DNA from: Ligustrum vulgare
Lineage: Eukaryota > Streptophyta > Magnoliopsida > Lamiales > Oleaceae
Reading direction: 5' to 3'
Assembly: GCA_963555705.1 (NCBI GenBank)
Contig: OY743184.1
Location: 30,390,614 to 30,454,613 of the forward strand
DNA length: 64,000 nt
In this document: positions 1 through 12,517 of the stretch, in pieces
How positions within the stretch are numbered: position 1 is the first letter of the stretch
Layout: every line of letters begins with the position of its first letter
Notes under the pieces: generated by a model
Database searches by the model: none
Told to the model about the DNA's origin: nothing
The model's input: the letters and a program-made list of their open reading frames with translations, nothing else
Program-made: the position numbers and the translations under genes

Positions 1-928
1 AAAACCTATAAATAAAACTCATTAGGCACGAAATAAAGACCTTTGCCTCTCCAAAGAACGAGCCACAATCGAGAAATCAACATCAAATTCTTGGGGAACC
101 AAGCATCGCAAAGGGGCGTGAATTGAAGATAATTGAAGAATCAAAACTTGGTGCAAGATTTCCATTCTTTATATTATTTTTAATGAACGTTAATTTTTAT
201 TGTTATTGTTCTTTATTGATGATGTGTAACTAAATTCTATGTTGAGATGAACGATGTAGCCTAGTTATATTATTTTAATTCCAAATTCCGTTGTTTTAAT
301 GTTTAGTTGCATGTATTGATTTATTATTGTTCTTAATGCTTGAATTGCTTGATTACAGTTCATGATATATTGAATTATTTCCATAATCCGAGAGGTGAGT
401 TAATAATTTAGAACATGGTAATAAATCCGATAATTGAACGAGAGATAGAGATATACTCTTGTTATTATTGCGGTCGTGTGTGAATTCTTGTATTTATTGC
501 ATCTAGATAAGGAATATTCAGACCCGCTGTAGAGATACATGGTTGACTTATGTAGGTAGAATTGATTTAAACTCGAGAGAGGAATTTCAATACAAATTAG
601 TGAATTCGACCGAGTACATAATTAGGAAATAAAACATAGAATTGGAGTTAATTTAATTGGTTAGGTGAAATCGTGAATCCCAACTATTTTACAATCGTTT
701 TTAAAAACAAAACAATTTCACAATTTAATTAGTTAATTCATCTTCTTAGTTTTAATTTCAAACATTAAATTAATTTGTTCATTCAAATAAGATTTAGAAC
801 TAACACATTTCGATAATTAATAGCAGTCTCCGTGGGACGATAATCCTGACTCTTAGGTCCACTTTATTACTTCTCACGACCCGTGCACTTGCGGGGATAT
901 AACGCTTAGCGAGATATCAGTGAACATA
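1..928 (+). repeat. 3' part of a gypsy-type LTR
   Basis: AT-rich, non-coding sequence. It ends with a block typical of Athila-like LTR 3' ends, in which a 'ccgtgggacgataatcctgac' kind of motif precedes 'ggtccactttattactt' and 'gtgcacttgcgg'. The same layout recurs at about 33311-34215 (+), 38595-39300 (-) and 45681-46300 (-). The left edge is outside the window, and chromovirus integrase sequence starts at about 929. No ORF is supported. The boundary is placed by homology with the integrase region near 41440, so it is approximate. Confidence 0.6.
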
Positions 929-2174
929 AACTTTGCGTGCCTAATTGTTCTATGCGTGAATTGCTAGTGCGTGAGGCTCATGGTGGGGGGTTAATGGGAC
1001 ACTTTGGTGTAATCAAGACTTTAGGAACTTTATAAGAGCACTTTTATTGGCCTAAAATGAAAAGGAATGTTCACCATATTTGTGAAAGGTGCATAACTTG
1101 TAAACAATCTAAGTCTAGGGTCTTACCACAAGGTTTGTATACACCTTTGCCCTTACCTAATGAACCTTGGGTAGATATATCTATGGATTTTGTGTTAGGT
1201 TTGCCTAGGACAAAAATGGTAGAGACTCGATATTTGTGGTGGTAGACAGATTTAGCAAAATGGCGCATTTTATTCCTTGTAATAAAACTGATGACGCAAC
1301 AAACATAGTTGACCTATTCTTTAGGGAGGTTGTGAGACTCCATGGGGTACCTAGGAGTATTGTGTCTGATAGGGATGTTAAGTTCCTAAGCTACTTTTGG
1401 AAAGTCTTGTGGGGGAAGATGGGTACTAAATTATTATTTTCTACTACATGTCACCCGCAAACTGATGGCCAAACGGAGGTAGTTAATAGGACATTAATCC
1501 AACTTTTGCGCACTATAATAAATAAGAATTTAAAAATTTGGGAGGAATGTTTTCCATTTGTGGAATTTGCTTATAATCAATCTGTGCATTCTACTACCTC
1601 ATGTTCACCTTTTGAAGTTGTTTATGGTTTCAACCCGCTAACTCATCTTGATTTAATTCCTTTACCTGTAGATGAACGGAGCAGTTTGGACGGGGTGAAA
1701 AAAGCTAAGCTTGTGAAAGAGCTTAATGAGAAGGTGAAAGGGAAAATTGAAAAGAAAAATGAGCGTTATGCGACTCATGCCAACAAAGGTAGGAGGCAAG
1801 TAACGTTCGAGCCGGGTGATTGGGTGTGGGTGCACTTGCGAAAGGAGCGATTTCCAACCCAAAGAAAGTCTAAGTTGCATCCAAGAGGCGATGGACCTTT
1901 TCAGATCCTTGAAAAGATAAATGAGAATGCATATAAGCTCGATCTTCCAGGTGAGTATAACGTGTCTGCTTCTTTTAATGTTGCTGATCTTTCTCTGTTT
2001 GATGCAGGTGATGATTCGAGGACGAATCCTTTTCAACAGGGAGGGGATGATGAGTTCCGGAGTGGCTCGACGAACGTTGACCCGTTGCACGTGAGCGTAG
2101 GACTAATAACGAGGCAAAGAGCCAAAAGAATCAAGCAGACAATGCAAGGATTCATGCAAGCGTGGATGGATTAG
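929..2174 (+). pseudogene. Chromovirus integrase, broken
   Basis: Retroviral-type integrase that would join element cDNA to the host chromosome. Visible parts in order: half of the HHCC zinc domain ([10 protein letters not shown], then CERCITC near 1081-1101), the catalytic core with SMDFVLGLP near 1180 and SDRDVKFLS near 1369, then a DGQTEVVNR block carrying the Glu, and a C-terminal GDWVWVHLRKERFP block. Breaks are a stop near 1034 (the leucine-rich stretch runs into TAA before EHFYWPKMK) and a frameshift near 1215-1240 that splits the core. The tail RTNPFQQGGDDE runs into the polypurine tract. No chromodomain is obvious after it. Cannot make an active enzyme. Confidence 0.85.
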
Positions 2175-2631
2175 TTTTCGAGTGCAAATACCTCGTTTAC
2201 ATTGCATAACAAAGTGGAAGAAGAGCCGAAGTTATTACAATGCATTTGGATCAAAGAAGAACAAGAAAATAAGGCAGAAGTAGAATCACGGCCGTAACAC
2301 CTCTTTCACGGCCGTAAAATCATCTTGGCTAAATTTGTGTAGAAAGGCAGTCACGGCCGTAAACCATGATCTCACGGACATAAAATTATCAAGACAAAAT
2401 TATGCAGAAGAGGACTCACGGCCGTAAAGGACATCCTCATGGCCGTAAATAAAGTTTAGTAGTTTTTATATTTTTATTCAGAGATTCGATTACGGCCGTA
2501 TATAAATTTGTCACGGCCGTAACATATGTTTTTAATTTTTAATCCGTAGCATTCTTACGGCCGTAAACTCATAAGTCACGGCCGTAACTGGGCGCCGCAA
2601 ATTAAACCTAGTTTAGGCGTTTTAGGTTAGT
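2048..2631 (+). repeat. Truncated 3' LTR of element C
   Basis: Begins tgatgagttcc directly after the purine-rich aacagggagggga, matching the LTR start of element D (tgatgagtacc at 35613). The LTR overlaps the end of the integrase reading frame, as in element D. It stops where protease sequence of element B begins. It contains the ACGGCCGT cluster described separately. Confidence 0.7.
2288..2585. repeat. Cluster of palindromic ACGGCCGT motifs
   Basis: Eight exact copies of the 8-bp palindrome ACGGCCGT at 2288, 2308, 2353, 2418, 2492, 2513, 2557 and 2578. Degenerate copies (acggacat near 2374, atggccgt near 2439) lie between them. Most are part of TCACGGCCGTAA. They lie in the U3-like part of element C's LTR. 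Corresponding parts of related LTRs carry a different palindrome, GCGATCGC. Confidence 0.85.
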
Positions 2632-3935
2632 TTGATATTCCAATCATCTTGGGAAGACCTTTCCTAACAACTAGTCTGGCTTTAATAGATGTGGAAGGAG
2701 GAAAACTGATATTGAGGGTTCAAGATGAGCAAATCACATTCGACATCATGAAATCCATTAAGTATCCCCCCGAGACCAATTCATGCTCCCGAGTAGACAT
2801 TATTGATCAAGAAGTGGCTACATGAATATCCATGGATCATCTAAGGATCCCCTTGAGACTTGCATTTCTCACTTTATAACCACTAAGGGAGAGGATGATT
2901 TAGACATTGGAAGGATGTCACAACACTTGGAGGCTTCCAAATTTTATCCCTTCAAGAAGAGGCCATGTTTTGAAGAATTGGGAGAGAGCTCTTCTCCTTC
3001 ACTACCTTCCATTCAACAAGCCCCAACTTTTGAACTCAAACTTATTCCATCACATTTGAGGTGTGCATACTTGGGCGATTTTTCTACCCTTCCGGTTATT
3101 ATCTTGAATTTTTTGAATAAAGTGGAGGAAGAAAAACTACTTGATGTGTTGAAAATGTATAAAATGGCTATTGGGTGGACTATGGCAGTTATCAAGGGTA
3201 TTAGCCCTACTCTATGCATGCATAAAATCCTCGTGGAGGATGACTTCAAACCAACGGTGGAGCACCAACGCCATCTAAATCCAAACATGAAAGAAGTGGT
3301 AAAAGCCGAGGTATTGAAGTGGTTGGATGCGGGAATTATCTATCCAATCTCGGATAGTGCATGAGTGTGTCCCGTCTAATGTGTTCCAAAGAAAGGAGGT
3401 GTCATGGTGGTTGAAAATGAGAACAATAAGCTTATTCCTATAAGGTCCGTGACTGGATGGAGAATGTGCATTGACTACTGGAAGTTGAACAATGTCACTA
3501 GAAAAGATCACTTCCCTCTCCCCTTTATTGACCAAATGCTTGAGAGGTTGGCGGGGCATTCCCATTATTGTTTTTTGGATGGATACTCGGGCTACAATCA
3601 AATTTTGATAGCCCCCGAAGATCAAGAGAAGACCACCTTCACAAGTCCATATGGGACTTTTGCTTATAGGAGGATGTTGTTAGGCCTTTGCAATGCACCG
3701 ACTACTTTTCAACTTTGTATGATGGCCATATTCTCCGACATGGTGGAAAAATTCATCAAGGTATTCATGGATGATTTTTCAGTTCTTGGTTCTTCTTTCA
3801 ATGAATGCTTGAATAATCTTGATGTAGTGTTGAAAAGATGTGAAGAAATCAATCTAGTGCTTAATTGGGAGAAATGCCATTTTCTGGTGAGAGATTGTAC
3901 TTGGCCACCGGATTTCAAAAGGTGGGATTGAGGTT
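2632..3935 (+). pseudogene. Element B pol, protease to reverse transcriptase N-terminal part
   Basis: The aspartic-protease tail (PIILGRPFL near 2640) is followed by the linker seen in Athila pol and then reverse transcriptase. RT landmarks are CIDYWKLNN near 3470, FLDGYSGYNQI near 3575 and the catalytic VFMDDFS near 3762. In-frame stops occur near 2823 and 3362, and a frame break occurs near 3890. RT is interrupted at 3935 by element A and resumes at 24568. Function would have been proviral DNA synthesis; it is dead now. Confidence 0.85.
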
Positions 3936-5598
3936 TGTTCGCTAGAATCGTATACCGGAAGTGCACGGTTCGCCTTCAAGTAGTAAAGTGGACTAGAAAA
4001 GTCCGGGTTATTGTACCCACGAGGATTGAGTGATTTGTAACTAAATTTATTGATTTCATTTTAAAAGAAAAGTCAAGTAAGATAAAAATTATGGTTTGGT
4101 GGTGAATTACTAACTAAATGACACAAATAAGAAACATGGCAATATGTAAACTAGTTAACTAAAGCAAATAGATAACAACATGAAACTTAGAATAAAACTA
4201 ATTAATCTAAATACTTTGATGACAATATAAACTTGATAATTAAAATAAGTTACATAACATAAAACAAAGTGAATTTAGTTTTTATAACTATACTAATTTC
4301 TTCTTTTCAAAAATCAATTAGTGGTAGTTAATTAATCAACCAAATTACATGAAAAATTTTAAATTAAACCTAACATGTATACTAACTTGCAAATACAATA
4401 CAAAATAATTGACAACATTTTAAGATTGCATAAACATAAAACAACATTCCTAATTATAAAATCATAAACATAAATGCCCAACATCCATAAACAACCTAAA
4501 ATACTTAATTAAAATTAAACTAATCAAAAATTCCAACACAATAACATTAACCCATAATAAACTAACAACAACATTTAACAAACAACATAAACATATGAAT
4601 AATACTAAAAATAAAGATTAAAAACAAGAAAATAAAGGAAACTTCCCTTTTTTGTAAAGTTCTTGAAGTGAAAATCCAAGATTTCTTCACTTCAACACAA
4701 GTTCTACCATCAACTATTAATGTCTTCCAAACACAAAACATTAAATGCACAAGAAATAAATGACATTCGATGAAAATGTGAGAAAATAACAATACCCAAA
4801 AGTTTAAACAACAACAAAATACTTAAACATAAGAACACATTACTAAATCATAAAAACATTACTTGAAAAATTGCATTAAAGATGTAAATGTTAGGGAAAA
4901 TACAAGAGAAAAAGAAGAAAGAGGCAAGACTTACATGGGTGCCCTAGCAAAAATGAGGATTCTAACTATTTATATCATCCAAAAATCAACCACAAACCCT
5001 AAAAATTGCACTAGATCTGCGAAATTCAGTATAAGGGCCGAACCGGGTCGGCCGGGTTGACCCGGTCCGGCCCGGAATTTTTTTTTTTAATTTCATAACC
5101 GCGCGCGATCGCGCGGTTAAAACTTGAGGCCAAGTTTGGCCTCGGGTCTGATTCGATCCGTGGTTCGCGCGCGCGGCTCGGTTCAAGCCACGCGATCGCG
5201 TGGCTCAGCTGGATAATGATTTTGCAGCCTAGTCCCTTCTGTAATTGCCATCAAGTCCTCCATCTTTTAATCTCGAGCAATTTAGTCCCCAACTTTTCAG
5301 ATTTCTTTCAAATATGTCCTCCTAAAATTGCACTTTTGGTCCTTCGACTTTTGAAATCTTTCAATTTGGTCCCTTGGTTAATTGCACGGCTTTTTTCCAA
5401 AACTTCCCGAAAGTGACAAAATGGTCCTCGAACTTGGAATTTCAGCAGAATCTTCACTCCTTTTGTGGTTTTTTGCCTCAAACTTGGATATTAACCTATT
5501 TAAACATAAAATGTACATAAATTAGTAGATATTTGCTCAAGATGTTCCAAAATATGCTAATTTAAAGGTATAAAAAGTGTATAAAAATGAATTTAACA
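3936..5598 (-). repeat. Element A 3' LTR
   Basis: Read on the minus strand it starts TGTTAAATTCATTTTTATAC and ends AGCGAACA. It is homologous end to end with 22892-24567 and with element B's LTR 30762-32426. It contains a run of palindromic cgcgatcgcg motifs near 5100-5205. Short ORFs inside it look like chance. Confidence 0.92.
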
Positions 5599-7628
5599 AA
5601 TACCCCCAAACTTAAACTCTTGCTCGTCTCGAGCAAGAATATCTACTAACACAAAAAGTAAATGAATGAATGATCAACAATGCTAGATAACTTGTAAATT
5701 CTTTCTTGAGTGTAAAATTGCATGATTAATTCACAATTGTGTTTTCAAAATAATACTACAAAAAGAAGTTGAGCTTATCTCATGTTTGATCGGTGTGTGT
5801 GTGCATAGTCACTTCCAATTATCACTAAGGTTCAAAGAAACATTGTAGGAAGGATAAATTTCAAAATACTACTATCCACCCTTAGTGGTCAATTTCATTC
5901 CTTACCCTCTCGTGACATTCATCCCCCCATATTATTTCTTTTCTCTCCCGAAATGCAATCCTAGGGGTGACTCTCAATTCACACATTTCTTTTTTCACTA
6001 AAGTTTGGTTATGACTTACCAGCAATCTCAACAATCTAGATATGCAGTGACTCCACTAGATGAGTGTTTCAACATTAAAGTTTATACCAAGCAATTCAAA
6101 CCTACTATTAATCTAAGCCCTTATGCAAATACAAATGCATGATTTCTACAAACTAATGTGATGATTGCTCGTAACTTCCTCACTCCCTTAAGCTTTCTCT
6201 CAATTCACACATTTCTTTTTCCACTAAAGTTTGGTTATGACTTACCAGCAATCTCAACAATCTAGATATGCAGTGACTCCACTAGATGAGTGTTTCAACA
6301 TTAAAGTTTATACCAAGCAATTCAAACCTACTATTAATCTAAGCCCTTATGCAAATACAAATGCATGATTTCTACAAACTAATGTGATGATTGCTCGTAA
6401 CTTCCTCACTCCCTTAAGCTTTCTAATTGACTCATGTAGCGAGTTTTAGGTTGGCAACTCCCCGATTGTTTTAAGACAAAGGGTACCAGGTTTCAAAATA
6501 CCCCTACGGACTTACTAACTCGAATCAAAAAGGCTACGAAGTGAGGTAGACTTATTAAGCAAATGCAATGATGATGATGTGCTTTTTATTTTTTATTTTA
6601 AGTGTGTGTGTGTGTGTACCCTACTCATTAAGCTTTCTAATCGACCCATGTAGTGAGCTTTAGGCCGATGACTCCCAAGTTTCAAACTTAAGGCACCAAA
6701 TTTCAAGATACTCCTACGGGCTTAATTACTCGAGTCAAAAAGGCTACGAGATAGGCCAATGCAATAATTAAAATGGGCTTAGATCTCTAGCATTTGGTCA
6801 TCACTTAGCTTATACTAACATCAACAACACTCCAAACAAATTTAGATCAAGCATGCATGGAATCACTACACATCTAGACCGTCTCCTTTACCGGCTCGAC
6901 TACCCCCAAACTTGTCTCACAAAGGATCAAGAGATTAATAGCATTGAGAAGGAATTGGATAGGTTGATAAAAATTGAAGATACAAGCTCACAACCAAATT
7001 TCTACTTCAAAAATTTTTCCAACCTTCAATGGATTCCAAATCTCAACAACAATTAGTTATGACTATTGTGCTCAAGAGAACTCAGGATCACTCATAGATA
7101 AGCAATTTATAAAAACAGACACAAGTAGCATATTTGATCATGATTCGTGAATTAATCAGCAATTTCAAACATCAAATCATTTGAGCCGACAAGGCTTTCT
7201 AGCATGTCAATATCCACAACAAAATGAACAAAATCAAACATCACAATATCTTAAGCCGGAAAGGCTATCTAACATGATAAAATGCAAAATGAAGTCAACA
7301 CCCCCAAACTTGAATTATACATTGTCCTCAATGTGAAAATAGAAACAATATGTAAAGAAGAAAAGAGGTATTGAAACTTCCCTGATCAATGCTTGGTTGT
7401 GACGTTGAAATTGACCTAAGCTTTCGTCGAATGTAGTTCACCCCCAAACTTGTTGAGGACAATGGCACTTAGGATTTTCAAAAAATTGTTACCTACAAAA
7501 ATTTGACAATTAATTAAAAAGGAAGTAAAGAAGTATAGTAAATAAATACAAGTAACTCAAAAGAGAAGAAATTTGGGTTGCCTCCCAAAAAGCTCTTAGT
7601 TAAAGTCATAAGCTCGACTTATGGATTT
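5599..7628 (-). repeat. Element A 3' untranslated region and polypurine tract
   Basis: Long non-coding stretch between integrase and 3' LTR, as usual for Athila-type elements. The polypurine tract (minus strand, aagtttgggggtatt) abuts the LTR at about 5599-5613. Several short 'cccccaaactt' blocks on the plus strand (near 6903, 7309 and 7441) look like further purine tracts. A 226-bp tandem duplication lies at 5971-6422. No coding sequence supported. Confidence 0.75.
5971..6422. repeat. 226-bp tandem duplication
   Basis: 5971-6196 and 6197-6422 are almost identical; both begin ctctcaattcacacattt and end cccttaagctttct. Single copies of the unit are found in element B (about 30135-30370, opposite strand), so the duplication arose in element A. 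Confidence 0.9.
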
Positions 7629-9395
7629 TTATTCGGGAGCATTGAGGAGAAATAACGATTTTTCCTCCAGGGGTTCCCCTTCCAAGAATGGTTTCAACCT
7701 TTGCCCGTTAACCTTGAAATGTCCCTTGTCGGGATGATATAGCTCTATAGCTCCATGGGAAAAGATTTGAGAAATTGTGAACGGCCCCCACCAACGGGAT
7801 CGAAGCTTTCCGGGGAATAGCCGAAGTCGGGAGTTGAATAGAAGAACTTGTTGCCCAACTTTGAAGTCTCTCTTCACAATGTGGTTATCATGCCATTTCT
7901 TGGTCCTCTCCTTATAGATGCGAGCGTTTTCATATGAGTTGAGTCGAAATTCATCAAGTTCATTAAGTTGAAGCAACCTCTTCTCACCAATTAATTTTGC
8001 ATCAAAGTTTAATGCCCGTGTAGCCCAAAATGCTCGATGCTCAAGTTCAACGGGGAGATGACATGATTTCCAAAAACAAGACAAAATGGAGACATACCAA
8101 TAGGAGTCTTGAATGCGGTGCGGTAAGCCCATAATGCATCATCTAGCTTCCTCGACCAATCTTTCCTTGATGTATTCACCGTCATCTCAAGAATTCTTTT
8201 CAACTCTCGATTTGAGATCTCCACTTGGCCACTTGTTTGGGGATGGTAAGGTGTGGCTACTCGGTGCTTCACTCCATACTTTGACAAAAGTGAGTCAAGG
8301 AGGCGATTGCAAAAGTGTTTGCCTCCATCACTAATGATGAGTCGGGGGGTTCCAAAGCGTGTAAAAATGTTCTTCTTGAGAAAATTGACCACCACCCGAA
8401 CATCATTAGTGGGCAACGCCACCGCCTCTACCCATTTAGAAACATAATCCACCGCCACCAAAATATTTTGATTTGAGAACGAGGATGGAAATGACCCCAT
8501 GAAATCAATTCCCCAAACATCAAAAATTTCCACTTCCAAAATTGAAGTCAATGGCATTTCATTACGTTGAGAGATATTCCCACTCCTTTGGCATCTATCA
8601 CATTTGGATACTAAGGTATAAGCATCCTTGAATAAAGTTGGCCAATAGAACCCCGATTGGAGAACCTTTGAGGCGGTTTTGGAAGCTCCAAAATGACCCC
8701 CATAAGGTGATGAATGACACCTATCCAGAATAGCTTCCATTTCATCCTCGGGAACACATCTTCTAATAATTTGGTCCGACCCCCACTTGAATAAATATGG
8801 CTCATCCCAAAAATAATGTTTCACATCGGCAAAGAATTTCTTCTTTTGTTGATAAGAGAAATCCGGGGGAAGAATACCACTTACAAGGAAATTCACGAAG
8901 TCCGCATACCATGGTGCTTCGAACACTTGGAGAAGATGTTTGGCATGCAATAGTTGTTCATCCGGAAAGGCTTCATTGATTTCCTCTACTCCCACTTCTT
9001 CAGGTTGATCCATCCTAGATAGATGATCGGCCACAAGATTATCCGCACCCTTTTTATCACGGATTTCCAAATCAAATTCTTGCAAGAGAAGGACCAATCT
9101 AATCAATCTTGGCTTCGCATCCTTCTTAGCAAGCAAGTATTTTAGAGCGGAGTGATCGGTATAGACAATTACCGTTTAGCCGATGAGATAAGATCGAAAT
9201 TTGTCAAAGGCAAAGACCACGGCAAGCATCTCTTTCTCGGTTGTGGCATAATTCAATTGAGCATCACTCAATGTTCGGCTTGCATAGTAGATCACATGAA
9301 ATAATTTACCTCTCCTTTGCCCCAAAACCGCTCCCACGGCATAATCACTAGCATCGCACATGAGCTCAAATGGTAAGCTCCAATCCGGGGCCACA
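7629..9395 (-). pseudogene. Element A RNase H and integrase, broken
   Basis: Continuation of the pol frame from 19170 across the insertion. RNase H: FELMCDASDYAVGAVLGQ with its Asp, then TTEKEMLAVVFAFDKF with its Glu; a stop near 9178 follows. Integrase: zinc domain H...GGHFGAS and CDRCQRSG, core Asp in VWGIDFMG, second Asp in ISDGGKHF, Glu in [10 protein letters not shown], so all three catalytic acids are present. A frameshift near 8060 separates the C-terminal domain (GQQVLLFNSRLRLFPGKL), which ends at 7629. Confidence 0.88.
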
Positions 9396-10079
9396 ATAAT
9401 TGTAGCCCCCCGAGTTCAGTATACCCGATTCACTACGTCATTTTCTGTCTAAATTTTTCGAATAATATTTTTGCGGAAGAAATAATTGAAATTCATTTTT
9501 TGCAACATTAAATAAACTGTAATGGCCGCTAAAATTGAAAACATTTATGAAACCATTTGAAATAGTAAATCGAACCATTAATATTGTAAAGAAATTACCA
9601 ATATCATAATTTCTCAAATAAATGAACTTCTCTAAATTATTCGATTGTTTGGAAAATACGGAAATCATTAACGTCAAACTTTCAACCGTTCAACGATTAT
9701 TGCCACCATCATTCATCGCTCGCCACCGTCTCCGAAATCTGCAAAACTGTTAAAAAGTAGGGTGAGTATTTCATGGGGAAAATACTCAGTAGACTCATCG
9801 CAAATTAATTTAATTTATAAGATGATTAAACACATAAATCCCGGCTCTTTATAAAACGGGCATTGATAGAGCTTCTTTATAAAACGGCTCTTGATAAAAC
9901 TCATATTGTGCATTACAGCACGGGACATATTTTGCAAATCATAGACTCTTTGAAAATAGCTCTTTGAAAACAGCTCTTTGAAAACCATATACTTATAAAA
10001 ACATTTTAATTATGCCAAGCATAATTTCTTTTGAAAGCATAACATAAGATAAGATTGAAATCCTCATAAACATAGGGAG

Positions 10080-10480
10080 ACACAAGAACTTTACCGAACT
10101 TAGGTGGCAAGAATTCTTATGCAGTAAAATCATAATAACAGTAAGATCATAATAACAGTAAGTTTTCATCATAACATAGGATAAAATCGAAATCCTCATA
10201 AACATAAGAATTTTACCGAACTTAGGTGGCAAGAATTCTTATGTAGTAAAATCATAATAACAGTAAGTATACCAAAACATAATTCATGAAATTCATAGGG
10301 ATCATTTCCATCATAACATAAGATAGGATCGAAATCCTCATAAACATACGCGACAGGAATTTTACCGAACTTAGGTGGTAAATCCTCATAAACATATGGA
10401 AAGACAGGAATTTTACCGAACTTAGGTGGTAAATCCTCATAAACTTATGGAGACACAGAATTCTACCGAACTTAGGTGGT
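10080..10480. repeat. LTR minisatellite (tttaccgaacttaggtgg units)
   Basis: Five copies of the core tttaccgaacttaggtgg (the last has one change) at about 10091, 10212, 10361, 10412 and 10462. They are linked by variants of 'aatcctcataaacat'. The identical array is in the other LTR at +6660 (about 16740-17140). Short minus-strand ORFs over it are repeats of the same peptide and not genes. Confidence 0.85.
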
Positions 10481-11262
10481 AAGAATTCTTATGTGCATAG
10501 CAATGATCCAAAACATATAAAACATTATCGTAAAAACATAGGGTATACTTACTTTTCATAAAAACATAAGGTATATTTACCTTTCATAAAAACATACTTG
10601 TTTTTCTTAAAAATTGACTTTCACAAGTCACATGACATTTATATGAAATCATAATTTAAATCAATTAATAAGTGCGAGTCTACCTCAAATCCGACGAGTG
10701 CAAAGTTGAGCGGGAATGACTTCAATTTCTTTAAATTCTCCGTACGCTTCGTCTTAGCCAATAAGTCACTTTAGTATATCGAATATATAGTTCAAAATGA
10801 TAAATTATATTTTGAGGACTAAAATTGATGTTTTGAAAGTTGAGGGACTAAAATGAATACTTTGAAAGTTGAGGGACTAAAATGAATACTTTTAAAACTT
10901 GGCTTAAAAGTAAATCAACAGTGACTGAAATAATAGATTTTGAAAATGAAAGGGCTGATTAAAACTCATTTAAAACTTAAAGGACTGAAATGATAGTTTT
11001 TGAAAACATAGGGACTAATTTGAAAACCTTTTAAACTTGAGGACTAAAAGGTAATTTCCGAAAACTTAAAATATTAAAATCAACATTTTCTCTCTCAAAA
11101 CCACTCTCTGTCTCACGACCTAACCCTCTCTCACTCGCGATCGGAAAGACGGAAGAAGGTCACTGTCCGACGGAGTTGCCAGCGAATACTCCGGCGCAGG
11201 TGCGGCGAACTGCGGGAGGGGTGGTAGACTAAGTTTTTATGCGGTTTAGGTGCGAGATATAG

Positions 11263-11814
11263 CTAAACCGAGGCTTGGAGTTCGCGATTGGGTTTTGAGA
11301 TTCCGGCGAAGGGAGCAGCGCTTGAGGTAAGTAACTGGTTTACGTTAAATCCTGGGTTTTTGGTTTGGATTTTGAGTGTTTGATTTATGATAGTGGGCAG
11401 AGTTTGGTGGTTGGACTGCGGTGTGGTGGTTGGGTGATTTCTTGAATTGAGGGCAGTGGACTGGTGATATTCATGATGCCGTCGAGGTTTGGTTGTGGCT
11501 GCGAAGGGTTGTAAGCGGTGAATTGATTTGATTGTGGTGATTGCTTCCGGTGGAGGTTCTGGTATTGGGGGGGAAATTCTTGGTTGTGATGATGATTGGT
11601 GATGATGAAATGTGGTGATGCAGTGACAGTGTGAATTGTGATGAAGGAGGGCTGAAGCAGATAGTGGAATTTGGCAGCTTGGTGGCCGTGACTGTGGAGG
11701 TTGCAGGGATGGTGACGGTGATTGCAGGGATGAGTTTGGTGATCGTGGAGGCAGCGTACTGATGAGGATGATGGGTGCAGTGTGGATCATTGGTGATTGG
11801 CTACTGGTTGGCAA
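11263..11814 (-). other. Proline/serine/threonine/histidine-rich ORF in the LTR, sense to the element
   Basis: 183 codons of low-complexity sequence with no recognised domain, repeated unchanged at 17923-18474 in the other LTR. The related solo LTR at 27602-30073 has an equally long sense-strand ORF (27998-28549) of the same composition, ending before a similar 'ttacctcaa' junction. It may be a leader ORF, or simply a consequence of CA-rich leader sequence. I would not call it a gene without expression data. Confidence 0.3.
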
Positions 11815-12504
11815 ATTTGTGAGTTGGAGGTGGTAACTTGACAGTGATGATACTGATTGCAGTGTAAATGGTTTGTGCAGTAGTTGCTAAGATGGAGATG
11901 ATAATGGTGATATAGTGGGTTGAATTTGATTTCTGAATGGTGATGAAGATGTATGCTTATATATATTGTATTGTGGAATCTAAGTACATGGAAGTGTGAG
12001 TTGTGCCATGAGTATTGAAATGAAGATGGGGTAGATGATGATAATGATGAAGATGCTTTGCTTGTACAATTATGGTTTAATATAATGAAGGTTCGTGGCT
12101 ATGGATTGATGATGATAATAATGGAGCTGAAAAGGAATTTGTGGGTGGTGGCTATGGCTTAGAAAATTGACTAACTTTGATTAAGAAATGTATTTAAAAC
12201 AGATATATTTTGGACTGAAAATAAATCTGAGAATGGATGAATTTTGAGATAAAAATTGAATTACATATTTTGGACTTAAAATAATTTAATAAGGAATATT
12301 GGAATTAAAATGATTTTGAAAATGATACTTTAATTAAAATAATATAATTATAGAAATTCGGATTTTAATTTAAAATCGAACAAATTCGATATTTCTTGAC
12401 TTGGCTAGACGAATTCGTCGCGGCATAAATTTCAAAACAATAGCGACTCAATTTTCTAAATATTAAAATAATTATTTATTGCATAAAAATTCTGGGTCGC
12501 TATA

Positions 12505-12517
12505 ATCTTACCCCCTT
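12505..12517 (-). other. Polypurine tract of the LOG-carrying element
   Basis: Minus-strand AAGGGGGTAAGA(T) immediately upstream of the 3' LTR. This is the primer site for plus-strand cDNA synthesis and fixes the element's orientation. Confidence 0.85.

Larger units (their letters stand above)
929..2631 (+). mobile_element. Chromovirus (Ty3/gypsy) remnant, element C
   Basis: Carries only the integrase C-terminal two-thirds and the first part of the 3' LTR. It is closely related to element D (35613-43281), with integrase text that is nearly the same residue for residue. It is cut on the left by an LTR fragment and on the right by the truncated start of element B at about 2631. I saw no target duplication at either cut, so deletion or recombination after insertion is likely. 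Confidence 0.85.
9401..12504 (-). repeat. 3' LTR of the LOG-carrying element
   Basis: On the plus strand it starts tgtagccccccgag and ends gggtcgctata; on the element's sense strand it begins TATAGCGACCC and ends in CTACA. It contains a five-copy minisatellite (about 10080-10480), a gttgagggactaaaatgaat repeat (about 10837-10890) and a Pro/Ser/Thr/His-rich minus-strand ORF (11263-11814) of doubtful meaning. Confidence 0.93.
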
